Shown here piece by piece: positions 9,226 through 19,041 of a stretch of DNA of 64,000 bases (the stretch's first letter is position 1; the number at the start of each line of letters is the position of its first letter). The DNA lies in the NCBI GenBank assembly GCA_964035575.1, contig OZ037897.1, positions 310,001-374,000 on the forward strand. The letters run 5' to 3'. The notes below the pieces were generated by a model. It was given only the letters and a program-made list of their open reading frames with translations. It ran no database searches and was not told the origin of the DNA. The translations under genes and the position numbers were made by a program. The DNA is from Rhynchopus sp. YZ270_cl-10 (taxonomy: Eukaryota; Euglenozoa; Diplonemea; Diplonemida; Diplonemidae).

Positions 9226-11349
9226 ATGCAAAACCCGGCTGGCCTCCATGCGGCATCCCCCGGCAACGTCGAGATTCTCGACGGCGAACAAGCCGGACAG
9301 CAGGTAGTGCGCCCCCTCGTGCTGACACTCCAACCACCGCGGGAATACCGCATCCACCCCTTCCCCTCCAGCTTCCTGCAGGCACAGGCCACGGCCATGC
9401 TGAAGCAGATGGAGTGGGAAGCCGAGGTGACGGGCAGGAAGGCGGACGTCCTTCAGGTCACCGCCCCGCATCCGCCCCCCAACACAGAGCTCGACATCAA
9501 CGGGCACCGCATGTCCATCCAGGACATGGACACCATCCGTGCCGAGCGGAAAAGGAGGGAGGAGGAAAAGCGGCTGAAGAAGGAGCACCGCGCACACGAG
9601 GACGCCATTGCGGCCCTGTTGGCGGCCTTGCAAGGCGTCAAGCGAACAGGTGGGCGGGGAGGCGGTAGGGGCTACACCGCGAAGGACGTCGTCGTCCCCG
9701 TCGCGCACCTCCACGCGGTGCTGAAGGTCATCGCCCAGGACCGCACCAAGCAAACGCCCACGACACCTGCCACACCACTGCCCTCCCCTACAGTTCCAGT
9801 CACAACCACCACTGCTGCTGCGTCTGCGCCTAGTGAGGTTACTGCACCTGTGTCTGCTGTGCCTGCTACACCTGCTGTGTCTGCTACACCCGCTGCTACA
9901 CCCGCTACTGCACCCGCTACTACACCTGCACCTGAGCTTGCACAGCTGCGGCAGGAGTTTGCTGCTGCGTTGCAGCGGGCGAAAGAGGAGGCAGCTGCCG
10001 TGACAAGGCAGATGACGGAGAAGGCAGCGGAGAACGCAGAAGGCACGCAGCTCCTCCTCGAGCAGCTCCGCGAAGAGGTGAGGGCCACCAAGGCGCTGGC
10101 CGTTGACCAGGTGGGGGTGTCCACGGAACTGCAGGCAGTGAAGAAGAAGGCGGAACGCGCGGCAAAGCAGGCGACCAATGCACTCGAAGCAGCCACCGCC
10201 ACTAATCTGAGGGTCGTTACCTTTGAGAGGGAGGAAATGGAAGACATCCGCCTTCAACTCCACAACCAAAAGAAGGAGCAGCAGGTCATCGTCAAAGCCA
10301 TTTCTGGAGTGCAGTCCGGCGCACCCGCTGCCACCCAACTAGCGGTCAGAATGGAGCTGTTGGAGGAACGGGTGATGCAAGTGACGCAGGCACAAGACAA
10401 GGCACAAGACACGTCAACCAGAACCGCAAGCCAGCAGACCCAGCAGGCGGAGGAGCTGCAGTCCGCGTACGTGAAGTTGCACGCGTGGACAACCGAGGTT
10501 GCGGCGAAAGCTACCACCGCCAGCAGCACGGCTGAACAGCTCGTGGAGGCACACAAGAGAGCTGAGGCCGCTGTTCCCCACCTCCAGGAAGGGCTGCAAG
10601 AACAGGGCAGGCGCACGCAGCAGGCGGCAGCTGATACTGTTGTGGCATCAGCCATGGCTGAAGAGGCCCTGAAGAAGGCGCACCAGACCGACGACAGGCT
10701 GACAGCCGCAGCGAACCGCCTCAGCAACGAAGTCAACCTCCTCCGGAGTCAAGCAGAGGAGGAGGCGGCATTGGCCCGGCAGCGCAACCACGCTCTCGAA
10801 GCCAAAACGAAGGAGGCCCTGATGCAAACACAGCGGGGTACGGCCAACCTGGTTGACGCCGCCACCATCAAGTTCGCCGCCGTGGACGGGGAAGCGCAAC
10901 GGATAAAGGAGGACCAGGAGCAGGCGATGCGTTACCAGTGCAAACACAATGGTGAGGTGGAAGCGGCGCTGGAACACGTCGTCAGCACACATGATAGGGC
11001 TGAGCAGCAACCACCAGCGTCGCATCAGCAGTTGAAGCCACTGGTGCAGGAGGCACCGCCGAATCTCCCCCAGCAAAAGCCCACCTCAGCCCCGAGCGAC
11101 AACCACGATAGGTCCATCGCCCGGAGCGCGGGGGAAATGCCGCGGGCTACACGGATGGAACAGATCGCCGATACGTTCAACCGGGCTAAGAAGATCGTGA
11201 CAGGGCCGTACAGCGTGGGCCCGAAACCACAAGCGAAGGAAGGGAAAGGGAAGGGACCGACGGCGACAAAGGGGACCAAGTCCGCAGGGCAGCCGCTCAT
11301 CACGAGCTTCGCAACAGTCCCCCGTGAACGCAATCAGGATCGGCAATGA
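9226..11349 (+). CDS. LINE ORF1, coiled-coil protein
   Basis: 707 aa from ATG 9226 to TGA 11347-11349. The N-terminal ~150 residues are globular and charged with no recognised RNA-binding domain. A Thr/Pro/Ala-rich linker follows (~175-240), then ~370 residues of heptad-rich coiled coil heavy in Ala, Glu, Gln and Lys. The C-terminal ~80 residues are basic (Lys/Gly-rich), suited to nucleic-acid contact. Known LINE ORF1 proteins are RNA-binding chaperones that form the RNP through coiled coils, so the same role is inferred. No CCHC knuckle is visible. GC-rich codon use resembles the host genes. ORF1 ends 25 bases into the open ORF2 frame. Confidence 0.85.
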   Translation: MQNPAGLHAASPGNVEILDGEQAGQQVVRPLVLTLQPPREYRIHPFPSSFLQAQATAMLKQMEWEAEVTGRKADVLQVTAPHPPPNTELDINGHRMSIQDMDTIRAERKRREEEKRLKKEHRAHEDAIAALLAALQGVKRTGGRGGGRGYTAKDVVVPVAHLHAVLKVIAQDRTKQTPTTPATPLPSPTVPVTTTTAAASAPSEVTAPVSAVPATPAVSATPAATPATAPATTPAPELAQLRQEFAAALQRAKEEAAAVTRQMTEKAAENAEGTQLLLEQLREEVRATKALAVDQVGVSTELQAVKKKAERAAKQATNALEAATATNLRVVTFEREEMEDIRLQLHNQKKEQQVIVKAISGVQSGAPAATQLAVRMELLEERVMQVTQAQDKAQDTSTRTASQQTQQAEELQSAYVKLHAWTTEVAAKATTASSTAEQLVEAHKRAEAAVPHLQEGLQEQGRRTQQAAADTVVASAMAEEALKKAHQTDDRLTAAANRLSNEVNLLRSQAEEEAALARQRNHALEAKTKEALMQTQRGTANLVDAATIKFAAVDGEAQRIKEDQEQAMRYQCKHNGEVEAALEHVVSTHDRAEQQPPASHQQLKPLVQEAPPNLPQQKPTSAPSDNHDRSIARSAGEMPRATRMEQIADTFNRAKKIVTGPYSVGPKPQAKEGKGKGPTATKGTKSAGQPLITSFATVPRERNQDRQ

Positions 11350-14300
11350 GGCTGTTCAAACGAACCCCTCACACAACTCAAACCCTCCCTCTCCAACGAT
11401 CACCATTCCATCCCGACTTCCATCCTTTCAACCCCAGCACCCTCAGCATATCATCCCCCTACCTCTCATGACGGCGACCCTAGCAGTCCCTCCGAAAGTA
11501 TATCTCCCGCTTGTGACAACGCCAGCATCTCCAGAGATGAGCATCGACTCAAAGATTGGATACGCGTCCGCGTGCGGGAAGCATCGTACAAATATGAGAG
11601 GCGGGGGGGATGACCCTATTGCAGAGAGAGCAGAGAATAATGTGTGGCTGGACCGGACAGCAGCGAGCTTGCACACCTCCCGTCACGTGATCCCTGGGGA
11701 CGGCAACTGCCTCTTTAGGGCGCTCGCCTCACAATGCACCGGGAGTATATGTGCGGCCTCCTTGCGCAGAGACGTCATCAGCCACCTGCGCACAAACGAA
11801 GAGTCCAGGTACCTGTATGAAGCCGGGCCGGCAGCAGCCACGACCTCGTTCAGCATATACCTGGACCACATGAGCCGTGACGGCACCTACGGGGACCACC
11901 TCTGCTTGCAGGCGGCAGCGACGATCCTCAAGGCGGAGGTATGGGTCCTCAACGCCAGCACGGGAAGTCGTGGCACACTGCGACGTGAGGGCTGCCCTGC
12001 CCAACGGAACCGTGTGCTGGGACTAACGTACAGACCTGAGCATTATGACATACTCAGAATCCCGATGGCTCTCCTCCGAAGTCTACGAGCCTGTCAGAAC
12101 GGCATTCTCCCCCTCGAGGCACCGTCTCCGGCGAACAGGAACAGACGGCAACCCCGAGCTCCGCCTACACCCGCACCCAGACCCCTAACCATCACCACCA
12201 TCAACGTAACGTCGCTGCAAACGCACCACCGTGACGTGGCTGACCTCCCGGCTGATATCCTTGCCTTACAGGAGACAAGGGTCGGGAAGGAACACATGGG
12301 CACACATGGGCAATACTTCCACGCAAAAGGAAGGGAGGTACACTGGGGAAAGGCCCTCGCAAAGACGGGAGGAGGCGAGCGCCAGCAAATCGCACCGGGA
12401 GGCGTGGCGATAATGACCAAGAGTGGCCTGATAGCGCAAACCATCGCGCCTAAATCACCGGTGGAAAAACGCTGTCACGATTCAACGAGGGTGGTCCACA
12501 CAGCTGTTGCGGTGGGCGCAGGGGCTGCCTTCCACGTCATCTCCCTCTACGCACACGCAGGCCAGGAGGCGGCGGCCGAACGAGAAGCACTCATCAAGGA
12601 CGCATTGGAGATGGCAACTGGCCTGGGTCACGCAGTCCCAGTCATCATCATCGGGGACTTCAACTGCAACGCCTCCAATAGCGTCACTCTTGCGGCAGCG
12701 CAGAGATCTGGAAGATGGGTTGATGTGGCGGAGAGCCTAGCCGCTGCCCAACGGACCCCTCCACCTTTCACCTGCAGAACGGCCAACTCGAACGGAACGC
12801 GGATTGATATGTGCCTGGCGAATGCGACGGCAGCACCAGCGATCTATAAAGTGACAGTTGACTCCAGCTTCGACGACTGCCCTTTCCCGACACATGTACC
12901 GCTCACCTTCACCCTCGACCTAAACGTATATTCTGGCCGCACCCGGAGATGCGTGCTCCCCAAGCCCTTCCCACTGGATAGACCAAGGAACACCCCAGAG
13001 ACTGCGGTGGCATTTGCTAGCCAGCTGGAGAAAAACGACAGGAGCGAGGCATCAGGAGAAAGCAAGCTTGCTGAGTTTGCAGAGGTGGGTGAGAAGTTCC
13101 TACTCCTCCTCCATGAGGACAGCATAGCGTCCCCACATTCTGATTACTGCGGGCGAAGCGAGACATCCCTTGTGAAGACGGCCAGGCACGCCACAAAGCA
13201 CAGCAGCAAAAATGGGGCGTCCTCAAAGCTAACAAGGGCGAGGGACGCTGTCATGGGAAACCTACGCACGCTTCTCCAAATAGGAAGGGCCAGACTGCTT
13301 GTGGACAAGCCGTACGCAATGACCCGCAGGGAGAGGTACGCGTGGGAGGCGCTGTCCCGACTCCGAGGAGGCCCGCTGAGGGATGAGATCACTGAGGCCC
13401 TCTTCGTACCAAACCCCGGAGTGGATTACCTGCACCGCCTCCTAGAGAAACTCGAAGGCTCCCAGAGAGAAGCCTTTGCCGCCATGAAGGCACAACGCAG
13501 TCTGCATTGGAAGCACACCATGCAAAACGTTGGGAGCAAAGGTCAAGGTGCCATCTTCGACTATGTGGCTGACCGCTTCACCACGCCGGCAGCGTTCATG
13601 AAGCAACAAGATGGCACTCTCACGGCTGACCCAGCCAAGGTTGACTCCCTCCTCAGAGACAACCAGGCATGGGGTGGTATATTCCAAAAATACGCCTCCT
13701 CACCCGAGCCAAGTTGGGACTCCTTCCTCGCAGTGTACGAAGATGTACTACCGGCGGCAGAAGACATGACTTGTGAACCCATCAAGGTGGAAGATGTACA
13801 CAAGGCACTCAAACGTATGAAGCGTACCACCTCACCAGGCATGCACGGATGGAGAGCACACGAAGTGGAACAGCTACCTGACTCTATCATCGCCATCCTT
13901 GTGGAATGCCTAAATGCCGTCGAACGGGACGGCGTGTGGCCTGAAGCCCTCATGCAAGCACTGGTGCCGCTAATCCCGAAACCAGACAGTGATGGAGACC
14001 CCCTGTCGCAACGACCCATCACCATCACGGCGGTCCTCTATAGGATATGGGCATCGATACGTGCTCAATCCGCCTTTCCGTGGTTGGACAAGTTGTCACC
14101 TGCAGGATTGCACGGGTGCAGGCCCAAACACGGGACGGAGGACTTGTACTGGCACCTCGCAGCACAGTTAGAATGCGCACACCTCACCGGTGAACACATC
14201 TTTGGAGTAGCCATAGACTTTAAGAAGTGCTTTGATACCGTCCCCATCAACATCGCGATGTGCCTTGCAGCGAGACTGGGCTTCAATGGAGTGGTGCTAT

Positions 14301-17300
14301 CGGTACTCAGAGAGGCTTATGTGAAGATGAAGAGACACTTCCGGTGCAACGGGTCTGTGGGAGAACCCTTCACACCAACCAATGGTATCATGCAGGGGTG
14401 CCCATTGAGTGTGATCCTAATAAACATTGTTATCAGCGTATGGATGCGTGAGGTCGACAGCAAGGGGGCTGAGACCACATCATTCGTTGACGACATCTAC
14501 GCCACTGCCCCATCTCACCAGCTCCAGCAGATGGCCGTTGACCGAACAGTGATCTTCTCTCACCTCACCCAGATGGACATCAGTGTCTCAAAGTCGCTCA
14601 CCTTCTCCACGTGCCGCACGCGCCCATGTGAAATCAAGGTGATCAACGTGCAAACCGGAGAGCTAATGTGCCACAACCCTCCGACGTTCCTCCCTGTCAA
14701 GAACAGCTTCGACAGCACAGGGGTCATGCAGCACGCACAACCAGGCACCAACCTTAGCTCCTTGCCCGTCTCCAATCGCATCTCCAACAGGTCCTCAAAC
14801 GCGGTGAAGAACCTGGGAAGGGTGCGGTCCCTCCCAACACCAGTAAACCACCGAGACCACATAGCGGCAATGACTGCGGGGTCAAAGTGCTATTATGGCG
14901 CGTCCGTGACTTACCTGTCCCCGGAGAAACGGGCAAAACTTCAGAAAAACTTCACAGCAGCTGTCTGGACCGGGCCTTCGCGACGTGCTGTGGTGGCGGT
15001 CATGCACATCCTACAGCACGGCCACCGACTGGACCCGGAGATGGTCTTCCACATTCGCAGGCTACGTGCGTGGATCAAACAGATGAGAAGAGAAAACTGC
15101 AGACATCTATGTGCGGTGGCGTGGCAGCACAGAGATTCCCTGTCCTACGGACCGTTCTTCCTCCTCAATGAATCACTGAACGCCTTGGGGTGGGACTGGG
15201 TTGCCCCCAACCAAGTCAGATTCACCAACGAATCAGGAGACCAAACCCTGCTGGACGTTGACACCCTCACCGAAAAGCAAGCCACGTCAGTCGAGGCCGA
15301 GGCACGTCACAAACTGCGGAATGCCCTAATGAGGTCCCTTGCGAACAAGCGATCGAGCGACTACGACGGACTCCAACATGGTGTTGACGGCAGAGTGACC
15401 AGGCACCTGCTGGAAGACCCCGAGAGCAACTTAACCGGGTACCAGAAAGGCATCCTTCGCTCCATCATCGCAGGGGCAATGACAACAACGGGTAGATCCG
15501 GCCTCATCACCGACGGATGCCCTTACTGTGAGACCGAAGCCCGCGAAACAGTTCGCCATATGTGGTGGGAATGCAGTGCGTGGGAGGAGGTACGCAGCCG
15601 TCACCCTGTCGCAGCCGCGGACAGGACGGACTGGCCGAACTGTCTGGTCATTTGCGGGGTGGCACCACGGTACCGTCACGACTGCCACGACAACGTTCTC
15701 CCGCGAGACGACCACGAGAGGATCGCACTAGTGAGAAATCTGCAAAGGCTATTCATAGAGATAGTCAGGCAAAGACAGATTCGAGATGACCGCCCAGCAG
15801 AGTCGGCCCGCCACCACCGCCTGGTTGACTACCCATGGGGATGGTCTTCTCCCCAACCCATGCGAGTGCAACTCCCTTCACTGCGTTACCAAGACGTGGG
15901 GGCCATATGGAAACACAGTGAAGACCTATGGTACGCAACCAACCACTGGGTAAACAGTCTGCAATGGGCGCATAACGGATCGGAGCACTCCGTTAGCTAC
16001 ATTGAGCTCGCAATAGACTTCGAGCTGACCACGGGACTTTCCCTGCCGGGTATCAAGAACCGTAGATACCAGCCATACTGTGCGTCTCAAACCGTGTGCA
16101 CTGTGCGCAACACCCTAGAAGGCCGCCAGGGCACAGAGGTGTTCTTTGATGGTGGTGCTAGACAGAACGGTACGGTATTTGCGAGGGCAGGGGCAGGAGC
16201 AGTTGTCTACATCGACGGGGTGAAGGCAGCATCCGTAGCTACGCCCCTGCCATTTGCAAGAAGCAACAACGTTGCCGAGTACGAAGGGGCTAGCAGTGGC
16301 CTTTGCCTTCTTCGCGACCTACCCCCAGAAGTGTGTGGCCAGGCGACCATATACGGTGACTCAAAACTGATCATCGAGCACATCAAGGGGAACACAACAT
16401 GCAAAGAGAACCTCCAGCCATTCCTCCACCGCATCAGGGCCCAAATCCGAGACCTGCAACCCCGCTACGTCATCGAATGGCGCCACGTCAAGCGGAACCT
16501 CAACACTGACGCTGACGCTCTCAGCAATGAAGCGATGGATACGGTCGAAGTTGCGAGGGCGGAGCAGCTAAGCCAGGCAGCTGCAGAATACCCTCTCTTC
16601 CAAAAGAGCGTATGGGCCAAAGCACTGTCACTGCAGAGCCTCACCCGTGACCTACGCAGTGTGGTCCAAGTCGACAGTTGGACCAGAGGCAAAGAGGGAG
16701 GTGTCACCAGTCTGACAGCGCTCGGAGGGACAGTGGTGCAAGGGGTAAACCGACGGGCTGTGCTTTCCGCCAAGACAGAGGCCGTCCTTCGCCACCTCAA
16801 CGCCCACAACATCCGCAGCGAACAGCCGCATGGCCCTAGCTCCATCCTGTATGAGGAGAGCCAAGCATGGGCAGCACGGTTCTACCCCCAGGACCACTAC
16901 GCCGCGAACTGGACGGAGGCATCCAGCCAGGCACGGGGCAGAGCGGCGGTGGACACTGCAGCCTTCAGGTCCAGACCCCCGCGACCAGCCCCCGCGGGGG
17001 CCCGCAAGAACGCCAAAATCATCTCATGTGAGAGCCACGGAAAAGTCAGATGTGTGTCCTGTGTGAAAGTGCGAGCCGTAGTGGAAACCTGCTGCAACCT
17101 GCACCACAGAGAGGATGATGGCCTTGAGCTTGTGATGGACTTCTGCCTGAGCCACAGATTGACGCGCTGTGGGGCCTGCCACTTGGACAGAAAAAGCCTA
17201 AACGAATGCTGCCACTCCTGCCACCCGCAATTCAAGCACGCGGCCCAGGAAGGCATTCAACCACTGCATCACCGTCACGACCCTTCGGGGGCGTCTGCCG

Positions 17301-17308
17301 TGACGTGA
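11324..17308 (+). CDS. LINE ORF2, OTU-APE-RT-RNase H polyprotein
   Basis: The frame is open from 11324 (GTG), and the first ATG is at 11468, giving 1946 aa. Residues are counted from 11324. OTU cysteine protease (~120-245): catalytic Cys in GDGNCLFRA, GTYGDHLCLQAAA, and His in EHYDIL. APE endonuclease (~287-536): LQET, GDFNCN, GTRIDM and terminal PTHVPL, where family members usually have SDH. RT (~870-1060): AIDFKKCFD, GIMQGCPLS and FVDD in place of the common YADD/FADD. CCHC motif C-x2-C-x8-H-x4-C (~1404-1420). RVT_3/archaeal-type RNase H (~1605-1743): FFDGGARQNG, SNNVAEYEG, GDSKLI, HVKRNLNTDADALSNEAMD. Last ~90 residues: Cys/His-rich. ORF2 lies +1 relative to ORF1, so translation needs reinitiation, frameshifting or the internal ATG. 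Confidence 0.92.
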   Translation: MNAIRIGNEAVQTNPSHNSNPPSPTITIPSRLPSFQPQHPQHIIPLPLMTATLAVPPKVYLPLVTTPASPEMSIDSKIGYASACGKHRTNMRGGGDDPIAERAENNVWLDRTAASLHTSRHVIPGDGNCLFRALASQCTGSICAASLRRDVISHLRTNEESRYLYEAGPAAATTSFSIYLDHMSRDGTYGDHLCLQAAATILKAEVWVLNASTGSRGTLRREGCPAQRNRVLGLTYRPEHYDILRIPMALLRSLRACQNGILPLEAPSPANRNRRQPRAPPTPAPRPLTITTINVTSLQTHHRDVADLPADILALQETRVGKEHMGTHGQYFHAKGREVHWGKALAKTGGGERQQIAPGGVAIMTKSGLIAQTIAPKSPVEKRCHDSTRVVHTAVAVGAGAAFHVISLYAHAGQEAAAEREALIKDALEMATGLGHAVPVIIIGDFNCNASNSVTLAAAQRSGRWVDVAESLAAAQRTPPPFTCRTANSNGTRIDMCLANATAAPAIYKVTVDSSFDDCPFPTHVPLTFTLDLNVYSGRTRRCVLPKPFPLDRPRNTPETAVAFASQLEKNDRSEASGESKLAEFAEVGEKFLLLLHEDSIASPHSDYCGRSETSLVKTARHATKHSSKNGASSKLTRARDAVMGNLRTLLQIGRARLLVDKPYAMTRRERYAWEALSRLRGGPLRDEITEALFVPNPGVDYLHRLLEKLEGSQREAFAAMKAQRSLHWKHTMQNVGSKGQGAIFDYVADRFTTPAAFMKQQDGTLTADPAKVDSLLRDNQAWGGIFQKYASSPEPSWDSFLAVYEDVLPAAEDMTCEPIKVEDVHKALKRMKRTTSPGMHGWRAHEVEQLPDSIIAILVECLNAVERDGVWPEALMQALVPLIPKPDSDGDPLSQRPITITAVLYRIWASIRAQSAFPWLDKLSPAGLHGCRPKHGTEDLYWHLAAQLECAHLTGEHIFGVAIDFKKCFDTVPINIAMCLAARLGFNGVVLSVLREAYVKMKRHFRCNGSVGEPFTPTNGIMQGCPLSVILINIVISVWMREVDSKGAETTSFVDDIYATAPSHQLQQMAVDRTVIFSHLTQMDISVSKSLTFSTCRTRPCEIKVINVQTGELMCHNPPTFLPVKNSFDSTGVMQHAQPGTNLSSLPVSNRISNRSSNAVKNLGRVRSLPTPVNHRDHIAAMTAGSKCYYGASVTYLSPEKRAKLQKNFTAAVWTGPSRRAVVAVMHILQHGHRLDPEMVFHIRRLRAWIKQMRRENCRHLCAVAWQHRDSLSYGPFFLLNESLNALGWDWVAPNQVRFTNESGDQTLLDVDTLTEKQATSVEAEARHKLRNALMRSLANKRSSDYDGLQHGVDGRVTRHLLEDPESNLTGYQKGILRSIIAGAMTTTGRSGLITDGCPYCETEARETVRHMWWECSAWEEVRSRHPVAAADRTDWPNCLVICGVAPRYRHDCHDNVLPRDDHERIALVRNLQRLFIEIVRQRQIRDDRPAESARHHRLVDYPWGWSSPQPMRVQLPSLRYQDVGAIWKHSEDLWYATNHWVNSLQWAHNGSEHSVSYIELAIDFELTTGLSLPGIKNRRYQPYCASQTVCTVRNTLEGRQGTEVFFDGGARQNGTVFARAGAGAVVYIDGVKAASVATPLPFARSNNVAEYEGASSGLCLLRDLPPEVCGQATIYGDSKLIIEHIKGNTTCKENLQPFLHRIRAQIRDLQPRYVIEWRHVKRNLNTDADALSNEAMDTVEVARAEQLSQAAAEYPLFQKSVWAKALSLQSLTRDLRSVVQVDSWTRGKEGGVTSLTALGGTVVQGVNRRAVLSAKTEAVLRHLNAHNIRSEQPHGPSSILYEESQAWAARFYPQDHYAANWTEASSQARGRAAVDTAAFRSRPPRPAPAGARKNAKIISCESHGKVRCVSCVKVRAVVETCCNLHHREDDGLELVMDFCLSHRLTRCGACHLDRKSLNECCHSCHPQFKHAAQEGIQPLHHRHDPSGASAVT

Positions 17309-17317
17309 GCACCCCCC

Positions 17318-17385
17318 CCCCCTTTTTGGGGCCATATTCTGAGCAAGAATTACCCCTACTAGTTATCAAACACACCGACACAATA
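17318..17385 (+). repeat. CA-rich hairpin unit A, 3' side of the LINE
   Basis: GGGGCCATATTCTGAGCAAG, AATTACCCC, then TTATCAAACACACCGACACA. Variant of unit A found at 9071 and 35180. Confidence 0.7.
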
Positions 17386-18066
17386 TCTATCAGGGAAACA
17401 ATTAGCCCACAAATAGGGAGTGAGAAAAAGAAAAAGAAATATTATCAGATGAGCCTAAACCCCCCTCGTTTGCTTAGTCATCCTTACATAATTTGTACTC
17501 TATTCGGGAGGGAAGCCTACATTTAAAAGGAAAACGATCATTTTCCTCTTTTCTTGATAAAGGCTTCAGCATGGGGGGATCACGTATCTCCATCAACGCA
17601 CAGCTGGGTTTTTTGTGTGGATACGGGGAGGGAGGGGGGGTCACAACATAACGGGTGGTGGCTCGGTGCAACATACAACAGTTTGCAGCCGGTTGCTTGT
17701 TGTTAATTAAAACACTCGTATCCTCAAGAGAAACAAAGACATCCTGCGCATCTTTGAAGAAAGTTGATAAAATAAACCTATCAGTCGCGCGCTGAGACCA
17801 AAGAAAAAAAAAAAACGGCATCGAGTCACGTATTCAAGGGGGCCAGATACAAAAAAAAAGTTTCTAAGATGAACCGAATTGGTCACCTTTAAAAAAAAAA
17901 CGTGGGTTACCCACAATCGTAAGATAACGTACGATCGTAAACACAATAGTCTACGAGAAGCGTAGACCCTCCTTCCCCCTCCCCACCTCCCCCCTCACCT
18001 ATTCCTTTTGGACCCCCCTCTCCACCTTTTTTCACTAAACCTTCCCCTCCTCTATGGCTATTTCCT
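17386..18066. other. Spacer downstream of LINE and Rab gene
   Basis: No gene seen. Decayed traces of the stem-loop family occur near 17450 (GATGAGCCTAAAC...CTTAGTCATCCTT) and 17868 (AAGATGAACC...GGTCACCTT). Confidence 0.45.
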
Positions 18067-18927
18067 CTACGCACAACACCCAGGCCTCTTCACACGCCCC
18101 GCCGCCCCTCCGCCATTGTTCCCTGCACTGTTCCCACCGTATGGCGCCGTACCTTTTAGCTTCACCTTTTCACTTTGCTTTGGCGAGCTTGCAGCAGGAG
18201 ATACGAGGGGCGTGTTTTTCCGTTGACTGTCTTCGAGAAGCCATTTCTCTGTTAGGACGCATGCGAGACGGAGGAAGACGTTCCGTGCAGGGTTGTCTAC
18301 ACCAAAGTTATGGACGTAGTCGTCCTTCACGGAGAGGGTGTACGGCTCGAGACGGTGCTCTGCTGCAAGCTTCGCAATCTCCGTTTCGTCTACGAGTGAG
18401 GCGGTATCGCATTTATTTCCGAGAAGAAAAAATGGGATGTGTGACACATCCCCTAACGCCGCGGTTATATCTGGCAGCCACCTGGTAAACACCTTCTGTG
18501 CGGAGTCTGGAGACCCTACATCGTAGCATAGGACCACCGCGTCGGTGCTGCTGAAATAGCTTTTGGTGACGGCGGCAAACCGTTCTTGCCCTGCAGTGTC
18601 CCAGACAGTGAGTCTCACCGGAATCCCCATGACTTCATAGAGCAGGGTGCCGAAGTCGACCCCAATGGTTACCTTATAGCTGGTATCGAACTTCCCCCCC
18701 AAAGCGTTGTTGAGGAGCGACGTTTTGCCCACCCCAGCTTCGCCCACAACGATGACCTTCGCCTCGCGGGCCACTCCTCCGCAGGCACCGGTCGCGGTAT
18801 AGCCTTCACGCGCACTCTCAGCCTCATGAGACAGCTCGGTGCGCGATGCTGTGTTGTCAAAGGCAGCACCACCGGGGCATGCCACGAAGTTGTGCACCAC
18901 CTCAACACGGTCGCCACCCTGCATCAT
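18067..18927 (-). CDS. Rab34/36-like small GTPase
   Basis: 286 aa if started at the ATG at 18925-18927. The frame stays open 28 codons further up, but that stretch reads as a pyrimidine-rich leader. G-domain motifs: GEAGVGKTS (P-loop, ~60-68), TIGVDF (switch I), WDTAGQERF (switch II, ~108-116) and NKCD (~170-173); LSVKD stands at the G5 position. The YEVMGIPVRLTVWDTAGQERF region and the KVIVVG start resemble vertebrate Rab34/36, which also end in a CCx-type tail. Here the end is RPGCCA, so two cysteines are available for geranylgeranylation. The N-terminus (~50 residues) is unusually long. Expected role: membrane trafficking. Rab34 is tied to ciliogenesis in animals, but the subfamily call is from memory of motifs. 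Confidence 0.85.
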   Translation of the reverse strand: MMQGGDRVEVVHNFVACPGGAAFDNTASRTELSHEAESAREGYTATGACGGVAREAKVIVVGEAGVGKTSLLNNALGGKFDTSYKVTIGVDFGTLLYEVMGIPVRLTVWDTAGQERFAAVTKSYFSSTDAVVLCYDVGSPDSAQKVFTRWLPDITAALGDVSHIPFFLLGNKCDTASLVDETEIAKLAAEHRLEPYTLSVKDDYVHNFGVDNPARNVFLRLACVLTEKWLLEDSQRKNTPLVSPAASSPKQSEKVKLKGTAPYGGNSAGNNGGGAAGRVKRPGCCA

Positions 18928-19041
18928 TGTTTTGAGGAGAAGGGAGGGAGGGGGTGCTGGGGGAGGGTTTTGCATTGCATAGAGGAGTACAAAAAGAAGA
19001 AGTGAAAACATCAGAGATGAAAGCGAATTCTACTCTCCGTT

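Larger units (their letters stand above)
9196..17322 (+). mobile_element. Two-ORF LINE with OTU protease, APE, RT and archaeal-type RNase H
   Basis: Non-LTR retrotransposon with both ORFs open throughout, so it looks full length. The 5' UTR is only ~30 nt and the 3' UTR is very short, a C-run and T5 with no poly(A). It sits between units B and A of the CA-rich hairpin array, and TTATCAAACACAC followed by CCGACACA or CGACACA occurs on both sides (9171-9195 and 17361-17382). ORF2 order is OTU, APE endonuclease, RT, CCHC, archaeal-type RNase H, Cys-rich tail. Dualen/RandI elements of Chlamydomonas are described with a cysteine protease, APE, RT, RNase H and an added RLE; I see no RLE here. Exact ends are inferred from the flanks. 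Confidence 0.9.

Noticed and set aside
18928-19011. Longer Rab N-terminus starting at 19011
   Set aside because: The extra 28 codons are a Pro/Leu-rich reading of a pyrimidine tract; the ATG pair at 18922-18927 is a better start.
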